From Mytilus galloprovincialis (lineage: Eukaryota; Mollusca; Bivalvia; Mytilida; Mytilidae): DNA of 64,000 nt. The stretch is taken from NCBI RefSeq assembly GCF_965363235.1, contig NC_134850.1:30282102-30346101 (forward strand), given 5' to 3'. This document shows, piece after piece, positions 44,453 to 56,400 of the stretch. The position numbers were made by a program, and so were the translations under genes. The notes under the pieces are model-generated. The model did no database searches and was not told the origin of the DNA. It saw only the letters and a program-made list of their open reading frames with translations. Every line of letters starts with the position of its first letter. Position 1 is the stretch's first letter.

Positions 44453-47400
44453 GTATGTCATTGCTAAAGTTTAACTTCTTAAGCATATACCAGTATTTAT
44501 CAATCTTTTGCTTTCATTTTGTTTTTTATTTATGCGTTCAAGGTGAAGTTGAATTCAGAAAAAAGCATATCCACGTTTTAATCTTTTCTTCATAACTCAA
44601 AGATTGTTTTCTTGGGCTCGTAGCTGATTCAATTCCTCCTATTATATGTATGATACGCAAAATGTTTTACTATGTACCAACATAGAGTCAAGTGAATAAA
44701 CACCAATTTCATCTGCTTCTTTCTTATTTAACACATGAAAACCCAACGTTACCCTACAAAGAAAAACAGGCGAAAAAAGTAAATTAACAAAAATACCGAA
44801 CTCCGAGGAAAATTCAAAACAGAAGGTTCCTAATCAAATGCCGAAATCAAAGATCAAACACATCAAACGAATGAATAACAACTGTCATATTCCTAAATCG
44901 GTACAGGCATTTTCTTATGTAGACGGACACCAAAGGACATTTGAACTTAAGTCGAAAATAAACTGACAAATCCATGGCAAAAAAAAGAGAAAAATAACCA
45001 TCAGTACAAAAACGCAGTAGTATATCAGTCAAAGAGTTGTAACATATTTTGATGTGTAAAATATCAATGTGTGGATACGACCGTCTGGTTTGTTGACAAA
45101 ACTTCCTATCTGCAAGATACTTCATCAAAATGCTAATATATATAATGTAATGTGTGACAATCCAAGATGAAACTGATGAGGACAGTAAGCAATCAATTTA
45201 AAGAACAGTAGGAATGATTTAAAAGTTGTCATGGATACAATGCAGACTCATTTTCTACGATGTTAATGGAGTATCAAAAATAGAGGAATGACCTAACAAC
45301 TCTACTAATCAACAAATATATTTGTGTTGATCATATTTCAGACAAAGGTTATATTTATACAAGGCATGTGAAATTTAAGGAATACACCTATACGTTTTAA
45401 AAATTGTTTATAGACAATCGATATACGAAAATTTGGTATAAGTGTCAATGAGACAACTCTCCATGCAAGTCACAATTTGTAAAAGTAAGCCATTATATGT
45501 CAAAGGACGGTCTTCAACCCATTGACTTAGCTTAAGGTGGCTGCTGGGTACAAAAATTTCAGCAAAAAATTGAACCTTTATTTTTTCATTACTAATTTTA
45601 TTTATTACACTATTAGTTATTACTTTATGATATGGTACAAAAATCAACCCAAAAAATTCATTCAGTTTGGCCCCAGATGACTTTTAAAATGTTTATATCA
45701 TTGAAAAAGCTCCAAATTATCTCCCTATAGTGCAAAAATGCCATGTTTTGGCATTAAATTTGAAATATCTTTTTTAACTCATCGGTGACCTATATTTTTT
45801 ATTATTTTTTCAAATAAGCTGTACATAAACTAAATAATTGTAAAATTTAAGCGATTTCTGTAATTAGGTTATTTTTTTATTTCGATATTACATCTATTTC
45901 TCCTATTAGTTCAATAGAAAAAAAGGACATTAACAAAAATGTATGCTTCTTTCAGAGGCAGATTGTGAGCTTAACTGAACGGTGACCCAACTTTTTTATT
46001 TCATTTTTCTTTTAAGTATATGATAAAGTTCATTTATGAAAAAATATAGCGAAATCCTATATTAGAACAAAAAAATTATTTATACCCAGGAGCCCCCTTA
46101 AAACATTGTTATGTTATTAAACGTTAAATCATAATCAGGAGTATGCTTTCCTAATTGTAGGCAATCCAATAACAACAGCTGGTCAAAGAAAACAACTTGT
46201 AAAGATGTTGACTGTTGTTTTATTCCCGCTGGCCGTTTTAACAGCAATCACTGCAGTCGATTTCTCTAACTCTCTATCAATGTATATGAATACAGCTGAG
46301 GTGATGATGCGGATTGAATTCGGTGTAGAACTCGGAGATTTCCTCATGGCTCTCCAAAATGAACGTGATATGAGTTCGTTGTATTTAAGTAGGATTGGTT
46401 CCGATACTAAATCAGATTTATTACAAGCATACCCTCAGACAGACGAGGCTTTAGATAAGTTATCATCGTGGCCAGTTAGTTCAAGCAACAAGTTAAAGGA
46501 ATTCCAGTCACGTGAATGGTATATTAACTTTATAAATAGACATCGTTATGAACTAGACTCAACAAACACCAGCGTGACTGCCGAAATTAACTTTTATTCT
46601 AATCACATCGATATATTCATACGCTGGATGTATGAAGCGGTCAGCGAGCTGAACACAGGATTGATTTGGAAGACATTGGTAGGATATCAAGAACTTATAA
46701 TCTCTAGTGAATATATTGGTCGAGAACGAGGCTACGGTATTTATTATTACTCGGTCGGTTCATTCCGTGATAGATCTCATTATATACTTTTTATTGAAAG
46801 CCAAGATACGGCTAGAGCACATTTCGAATCTGCAAGAATGTACTCAGAAACGGCATCAGACATATATCAAAAGAACCTCGACACAAACAACGAAACTCTA
46901 CAAGAGATCAATAAATTGAGGAACGAAATAAAAATTAATTCGTCGCTTGTACAAGAGGGTTCTACATCTGCAGCAAAATGGTGGTTTTCAAACATGAGCA
47001 TTTATCGTGATGTCATGCGAAATACTCAAAGACTACTGACATCAAAAATAAATAGACTACTTGAACAGAATGCAGCCATTGATATGACAAACATGATTAT
47101 TGCAGCAGCCATCTTTTTAGGAATAATACTGGTCAGTCCAACCATTACTTTCTCGGTATACAAGCTGACGTCTAATATTCAGAAATACTCATTGCAGATT
47201 GCAAGGAAGTAAGTAACATTATAAATATATATAAGTTTAAAGACTTTTTTATATGCCGATGACTGTTCGTACAATGTAGATATAGTATTTGATACAACAA
47301 TGATATTTGTAGTTGGGGGTTGAGATCCATAAAAAATGCGACTTTCTCACGTTAAATGTTTAAGTCTTGAACATTGACAATTCTTGTCGTGTGACATGGC

Positions 47401-50400
47401 TTAATATTTCTTGTTATTTGTAACAGTTGGTGGGGGTAATTTATCTTCGGTTGATTAATTCATGTACATCGGTTTAAAAATAAACTCATGTCGATTCGGA
47501 AGAACCGACTACAGAGTTGGAGCGACGATATACAAATGAAAATAACTATGTCAGACAAGTTACGTCCCCCAAAACATTTATTGACATTTGTCTGTTTTGA
47601 GCATATATCGTTTTTTTCTCAATTGCATACAACCATATTAAAACTGATGCGACTCTTGGGATTCAACAGTTATACAATTAAGAATCCTTGTACCATACAG
47701 CGTTAAACACGATAAACGCAGCTTTACAAATTTCCAAAATATTGTAGCATCATATGGCAATACTTATTTTAAAAACAAGCTTCAAATGAAAATCTGGAGT
47801 CTCGCTGATATTCAAAACTTATATAATAAAATGAAATAAGACATCATAGTCTTTGCCAAGAAAACATTTTACGGAATTATGACTAATGTAATGCATAAAT
47901 ACGTTGGGTCTGTCTTTACGTATTTGTGACTTTCGGTTGGGGAATCGTTTAAGTATTACCTAAGTTAGATGAGAAGACAATAATATGAAACTTACTTGAC
48001 AAGAACGTTTAGCCTGTTCAAAAAGGGGGAGAAGACAACGCCTCGGAAATCTGACATCATAAGTTTAAGGAAATCATCAAAACTCGCAACATCATTTTAG
48101 AGGACAGCAAATTTAATCTGTTTGCAAACTACCTACTAGATTGAATAAATTTAGATGTAATTAGCAATAATACGTCACAGTACAGTAATCAACAATGCTA
48201 AACTCGTGCAGTATGTTCAGCTATAAAAAAAAAGGCCGACAGATTCCCAACGCGTTTATGACAGGGCTACTTGTTTATAGTTACCTCAGATCTAGAAATG
48301 CCAAAAGACTAAACATTGACAAGTGCAAAAACAATCTAGAAAATACCATTTTTATTCATAATTACATAAGACAAAAATAAATAAAAGTTCAGATATTTCA
48401 TTAGCAGGAAAAATGCTAGTTAAGAGTTATATGTGTAGTAAACATATTAACAGTATTGTTTCTACTGACCAATACAGAAAAAGATTACTAAATCTTCAAT
48501 TTGAAACATGTTATAAAATCAACAAATAACATTGTTATATTATAGTTCGTTTTTGTGTGTGTTACAATTTAACGTTGCGTCGTTTGTTTTCTCTTATTTT
48601 TGAGTGTAAATTGACATTGCGATAAGACGTGTCACGGTACTTGTCTATCCCAAATTCATGTATTTGGTTTTGATGTTATATTTGTTATTCTCGTGGGATT
48701 TTGTCTGATGCTTGGTCCGTTTCTGTGTGTGTTACATTGTAGTGTTGTGTCGTTGTTCTCCTCTTATATTTAATGCATTTCCCTCAGTTTTAGTTTGTTA
48801 CCTCGATTTTGTTTTTTGTCCATGGATTTATGAGTTTTGAACAGCGGTATACTACTGTTGCCTTTCTTTATAAAAAAGCATTATTTTATTTCTAGGACTA
48901 AAGCATTGAACAAGGAGAAAAAACAGAGTGAAGCGATTCTGTTCCAGATGTTACCTAAGTCTGTTGCACAACACCTGAAAGAAAATAATACCGTCAATGC
49001 CGAACAATTCCAAGAATGCACCATTCTACAGAGTGATATGGTTGGCTTTACCAAGTTGTCGTCCAATAGTTCGCCATTACAAGTGACTGAAATGTTGAAT
49101 ATCCTCTTTTCCTGCTTTGATAACAGAATTAATTTGTATGATGTGTACAAAGTAGAGACGGTAGGAGACGGCTATTTGGTTGTATCAGGTAATGCTTTCA
49201 AAAAAATCATGTTAGCGTGAAAAAAGTAAAATGCCAAAGATAAGGAACTCCGATAAAAATTCTCAAAGCCGTGTTTTCCTAATTAAGCTTTAAATATTTA
49301 GTCAGAAAATGCTATTCATCCTTGAAACTCCATTCACGACTTTAGTTACTTTTAATTTTGTTCATTTGCTCATACATATAATCATATTGTTAATTTGTTG
49401 GTCTATTTTTTAGTAATCCATATGACTATTGTTTAAATAGCTTTGTTTTAATCATAAGAAATCATATTTAATAACAAAATTTTCAAACTTGTTACTCACT
49501 TTAAAGGTCTCTTTCGGTCCTGTTCCTCTTCGCTTACTCCACTACGTAAATAGCAGTGGCTGATATATGGACTTTCCTGATAAAGATAGATAATAAAACG
49601 GTTTTGAGGCAACCAATTAAAACAAAATTTAATAGGAACAGAAACCTCAAAATTAGCTACCACAGTTCAAGCATATACATTGTAGTCTGACTTCGTTTAT
49701 AATTCGCGTGATTCGTATTAATTATTCCTTCTTTTTATTCAAATACCTTGCGATATTTCAAAGGACCATGATGAAATACGATCTTTATATGTTAGCAAAT
49801 GAAATAACTGCCTAAATCTCTATGACCTCTTTTGGTTATCATGTAAACCAGTCTGAGTTGACTAATTTTGCTATCCAAGCAAAACTAGACAACAAGTTGC
49901 AATTAAAACCATATTTGTAAGGAAAACAAAACAATTTTTGTACATGAATTTGGCCGTTAGTTTTATCGTTTGAATAGTTTTACATTTGTCGTTTTGGGGT
50001 CTTCTATAGCTGACTTTACTGTACGGACTTACTTAGCTCATTGTTGAAGGCCGTACGGTCAACTAAAGTTGTTTATTTCGGTGTCATTTTGATTCTTGTT
50101 GAGAGTTGTCTCATTGGCAATCATACCACACCTTCAAAAGATCATACTAAAACAGATTCTCACCAGTGGCAATCCCCGCCGGCGTATTGATTATGCAAAA
50201 TATACATTTTTTTTATTATTGATTTATCTTCACTATTAATTTACTCGATGATTGTAGGTGTGCCTAGAAGAAACCACCACAGACACGCGTCTGAAATTGC
50301 AACTCTATCGTTGGATTTATTGCATCACGTGACCAGACTTGAACTTCCTCAATTTCCTGGCGAGAAATTCAAAATAAGAGTCGGCTGTCATTCAGGTAAC

Positions 50401-53400
50401 GATTAAAAATCAGATATCGATTAACCTTGCCTTTATAATATGTAAGAATATGTTCCAAGAGTGCAAAATATTTTTATAGATGTCGCTTTCATCATTATCT
50501 ATTTATCATGTGATACTTCTAATACACCTTAAAGCTAAAGTTCCAAGCAAGAACTGAATCTCATTAATTCGGCAATCCTCCGGGAAAGTGCGGAGAGCCG
50601 ACAACCTTGCTTTTCGCTATTTGTTCGCCGTTGCAAACGTCCCAGAAGTCAATAGTTCAAGTATCACAATTTCTGGATTCATTTTGACAGTAAGGTCTAT
50701 ACTAAGTATTTATGGTCAAATAGTTATATCTTAAATCTTGGGTTATTAAGATTGAGTACATATTATGATTATGTCTTTTCAAACAGGGATTTTCTACTTT
50801 AAAAATACGGAGTTAGTATTCTGTTTATAAGTTTATTGATATTTTAGTAATTTTTATACTATTGATACTCTGTATAGGGTAAATGAGGTGATTAATCTAA
50901 TTTGTTTAGGGGTCGTAGGGTTATAAATTGGATTTAACATCTCTATTCTGACCGAATGTGTTCGCATATCTATGCATCCAACACAGCAATATGACGCACC
51001 CCATTGTCAATGGTTTTTCTGTCGATTTGAAGCAGACCAATGTGGCCATACTTCTGTATTTACAAAATATCATCAGATAACCATGATACTTTATACCATT
51101 CCAGATTTTTAGGTAACATCCTTAATTATAACCTTATATATATATATATGTATATGCTACATTTTCGCTTAAAATTTTATATCAAAATTATTACGCTTGA
51201 AGGTTCGGTTTGATGATTTTGATAGGGGTTGTGTTATATATAACAGATTACGCAAAAAATTATGTGGTCAAAAACATTTACATAGACAATACCTGTTTAG
51301 TGTCTTTAAATATCAGCTGTATTTGTACGAGGCTACGAAACAAGGTGTATGCGAGCTTTTAGCAAGCTACTACACCTGTTTCGAGCCGAGTACAAATACA
51401 GCTGATATTTAAAGACACTAAACAGTTATTGTCTTTATCCTGCCATTAATTCTGTATATTATTTGTGTTTTAAAAGACACAGAAACACATGTTTCGCATT
51501 TATTTTTGATTTGAAATCTCTTGAGGCCCACGACAGTAATCACACATTCAGCTGAAGACGGGTTCGCAAAAAAAGAATCTCGAATGGTGAACAATAATAC
51601 ATCGCTCAAAGTGAATAATTATCTATTTCAACATAACAACTAATTTCAACAGTAAAAACAAATAACAAAACATTGTTCAATTTGAAACAGGGGTGTACGA
51701 GTTGCCCTACGCTTCAGACTCGACATTCACTAAACATGTCTGCTGAAATTGGCATGGTTAGTTTTGTTACACAATCATAAACATTCAAGTTTTTGTATCG
51801 ATAGTTGTCATCGTAGAAAAGACTGCTGTTTATTTGTGCATGTTGTGTGTGTTATCAGAAAATTGGTGTGATTATTATTGCTCTAAAGAAATGTTATAAA
51901 CCGTATACAAGAAATCGTTAATTCACAACTGATACGTCGTTGGAATGCGATTGCAATACACATTCTGAGGTCACGCGGGTTCATACAATACCGAGTCCGA
52001 CAGTGGGCGGAGCTTTAAAGCGATATCTGTATAGTATACAGATACAGCATAGCGATATCTGTAGGGCTATATCTGTATAGTAGAACACCCAATTGCAGGA
52101 TAAATTATTTTATGCTAAAAACATATTAATTGTGAAAAACATTGTATATTTATTTTTTGGGGCGATCAAAGGTAACGTAATTCATCTACTCCTCCTGGAT
52201 CCGTCACTGCACTTGAATGAATATGTTTTACATATATTGTCATCATTAAACCTCAAACCGTATGCATATATTTACTTTATAGGTCCTGTTGTAGCAGGAG
52301 TCGTTGGGAATAAGAATCCTAGGTATTGTTTGTTTGGATCAACAGTACGTGTTGCTGCCATAATGGAATCATCAGCTGAAGGTATATATACTTACAAACT
52401 TTAAAAAAAAATGTTTTAATTAACTATGTGTGCTACATCACGAAACTATCGATTCAAACTACATGTAAAAAAGAAGATGTGGTAGGATTACCAATTAAAC
52501 AACTCTATATAGATATAGGATGATGTAGTGTAAATGCTAATAAGACAATTTCCAAGTCACATTTGGATGAAAAGTTGTCTTATTAGTATTTACACTACAT
52601 CATCCTAAATCTATATAGAGTTGTTCATGCAATACCCAGTCCGACAGTGGGCGGAGCATTTAGGCGATATCTGTATAGTATACAGATGCAGCATAGCGAT
52701 ATCTGTAGGGCTATATCTGTATAGTAGAACACCCAATTGAAGGATAAATTAGTTTATGCTAAAAACATGATAATTGTGAAAAACATTGTATATTTATTTT
52801 TTGTGGCGATCAAAGGTAACGTAATTCATCTACTCCTCCTGGATCCGCCACTGCACTTGAATGAATATGTTTTACATATATTGTCATCATTAAACCTCAA
52901 ACCGTATGCATATATTTACTTTATAGGTCCTGTTGTCCGGTCGAACTTGTTATATTCAATGCTCAATACCTAAAATATTTTGAAAACACATTCATTCGTT
53001 AAATTCATTTATACCTTTATAGATATAGGAAGATGTGGTGTGAGTGCCAATGAGACAACTCTCTATCCAAATAACAATTTATAAAAGTAAACCATTATAG
53101 GTCAATGTACGGCCTTCAACACGGAGCCTTGGCTCAGACCAAACAACAAGCTATAAAGGGCCTCAAAATTGCTAGTGTAAAACCATTCAAACGGGAAAAC
53201 CAACGGTCTAATCTACATGTATAAATTACATAAACAAACGACAACTACTGTACATCAGATTCCTGACTTAGGACAGGTGCAAACATTTGCAGCGGGATTA
53301 AACGTTTTAATAGTACCAAACCTTCTCCTTTGTTCTGAAACAATAGCATAACATCACAACATTAAAAACACACGATAAAATATCAATTGGCAGGTTTAAC

Positions 53401-56400
53401 TCTATCAAAAAACATAAATTATGCATATTTTAGTTAATAAGATTCAAATCAGTCAGTCCACATTCACATTGCTGCATGAAATGGGTGGATTTGAGATGAG
53501 ACCGAGAGATGTTCCTAAAGTTACGGTAAGATTTTACCTTGTATTGGACGGATAATTTTAGTTATCGCTATTTTACGAAATTTTTCTTTGAACTTACTGA
53601 CTAAAAATTGCCTTCCTCTAATATCTGTGCTGTTTTCACACTTCTTGAGCAGTGCGAGAAAAATATTTCTCCTCACTAGTAAAAACATCTATCGGCAAAT
53701 GATTGGTAGAAATTTAATTTTGACGTTATATTTTCTTGTTTTTTTTTTCTCAAAATTTTCCTATTTTGACGTCATGAAAAAATTCGGCTATGCCTGTTGA
53801 CGTCACATAAAAATTACACAACTATCACCAAATCTTAAAAAAAAAAAAGGATAAAAATCATAAAATAAACAGATTCCACCACTATAACTACGAGTTTTAC
53901 GATACGTCTCCACTCTCAACAGTTAAATTTTAATACGTTAAAAAGATCTGCAAGCCTCACGCTTAAAATATCAAAAGTTAACTGTCTCGAGTGGAGAAAT
54001 ATCGTAATACACTTGTTGCAGTTGTGGAATCTATATTTCTCAGCAAAGTAGAATAATATGAAAAATTATCGCTAGAAACAAAGGCCCACATTGCGTTGTC
54101 AATAAAATAAACAACGTAGTCATGGTAAAATAGCGATAAACAGATTAGCATTGGTTATCTCATACGTACCGGCTCAAGCGAGAAAATCCAACAATAAACT
54201 ATAAATACATCACTTGCAAAAATGAACACGAAGAGTGCTCAAAAGAAAATGGCATGGTTAGATAGTAACAACAGGGCCGTAACTACCTATGAGGCAGGGG
54301 AGGCAGTTAATTTTCTACACCAAATTTTTTTTTTGGAAGTAATAAAATGAAATTTTGACATTATGTACACCAAGAACTTGAATTTATATAATAAACAACA
54401 CAAGTTTACAGTTTTAACAGTGTTATCATGATACGTGATATATGTGTCATTTTCCGGATTTTTGATCGAAAGTGAACCGTTACAGTATTTATATTTTGGG
54501 GTTTTTTTGTGTGGCCGTCCGTCTGTTATTCAGTATTCGTACGAAAACACATATGAAACTTTGCTTTCGACAATTTTGAATAAAGCTATTTATTTAGGGA
54601 CTCAATTAAGCAGAGGAAGTTCCCTTTGAATTGTGAATATTTTATGATATCAGGAATTCGTTACCGGCTGAATCAGCTGTTTTAACCGCTTCTCTTGATC
54701 GTACGAGAACATTATGGTTAATGCCTTAGTAGTTCACCCCCATTCGTTGTAGCAGGGACTTTCTATACTAAGTATATACTTGAATGTATTTAAAGTCCCT
54801 GTTTTTAGTTATATACATGTCTTTTCAGCTTTCAACTATATTGAAATTCAAGGTCCTCGATAAAAAAAATTATCTTGCGTTCCATGATCTTAGTTGCTTT
54901 ATATGTTTTTTTAACTTACCAGTTTGATTTCTAATAAAAATATCTTTAAATACAGGTAATAATTGTTTGCATAAAAAATGCTTCAAGGATCCAGCATTAC
55001 TGATATTTCTTAAAGTAAGGAAATCGAAGAAAAACGGGTCATTTATAGCCATATTGAGAAAAAAATCCATGGTCACAATGTATTTAATGTTAATAATTAT
55101 TGGCCACATAACAGCATTTAAGAAGGAGCCTTGGCTCACCCCAAACAGCAATCTCAGCTTGTTTTTGCATAAAAATTGTTTCCAACTTCAAGCAATACTG
55201 ATGTCTCTTAGAGTAAGGAAATCGAAGGAAAACGGGCAATTTTTAGCCATTTTACCACCCAACCCCCTCTCTTGGGGCCTCACTCAGTCGGCGGCCCCAA
55301 ATCCCTGCCTCCCCTGAATTAGAACACTAGTTACGGCCCTGGTCAATACTATTACCATTCCATTCGTCGCTTTATGCCTTGAAAATTGAATAATTCATAT
55401 ATGATTTGCATATTATGTAATACGTATGATTGGTCGAGAAGACTTCCTGTAGTTGATTTCGACGTTGGTTATTTTTCGATAGACGACGTTGACCGAACTT
55501 TTTTTCGTAACCAAAGTAAACAAGATGGCGGCGATAATAATACAGACGTTAACAAAATTTATTTCACTGCACTTTAATTGTTAAATAAGATAACAAAAAA
55601 ACAAAAAGATTCGTTTGAATGATAATAAGAATTTTTGTAGTTTATTTTAATCAGATTGCAAATTTCAAGGAGTACATATCTTTGCCTAAGCCAACAAATA
55701 AATTCATGCGCCAGGCCTATTCAATGACACACATATACAACTTACGCAGGATAGAGGTAACGAGTGTGGAAACATATTTTCCCTATTTCCAGTTTTAAAG
55801 AATTATAAGGATTAAACGCCTTTTTAAAGGAATTCCTTTAAAAAGGCGTTTAATTCTATAATAATGGCTTTTCATTTGAGAACTACAAACTGATGTAAGT
55901 GTACCAACAAGATTTCTTTCATTGAAGGATTTTCTATTTTTGTGCCCCGTGTATGGGGATTTTGTTTTTAGGCCTGTGCGTCTGTCCCGCTACAGGTTAA
56001 AGTTGAACTTCAATTAACTAGAAACTTAATACACAAGTTTCCAATGATGTGATCTTTCTAATTAATATGCCAATTTTACGGTCTACTGAACATACAAATG
56101 AGAGTTTGATTGGGGCTTCCTTGTTCTATGGACACATTATTGTTTCGAAGGTAATCGGTAGTTTACAAATGATTTTTTTTTAAAGCAAACCTGAAATCCG
56201 ATGGTTGAAAACAGCATTTGATTATATAATACATGACATTTCGGTATGGGCTGTGCTCATTGTTGAAAGCCGTACGGTGACCTATGGTTGTTAATTTCTG
56301 TGTTATTTGGTCTCTTGTGGAGAGTTGTCTCATTGACATTCATACCATGATGGAATAATGATTATTATATAATTCTACACACTAAGCATAATTCAAAATG

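Noticed and set aside
54967-55317. 116-codon ORF with an internal repeat
   Set aside because: The repeat in the protein mirrors two tandem ~225-bp DNA segments in a non-autonomous transposon. Not a gene.
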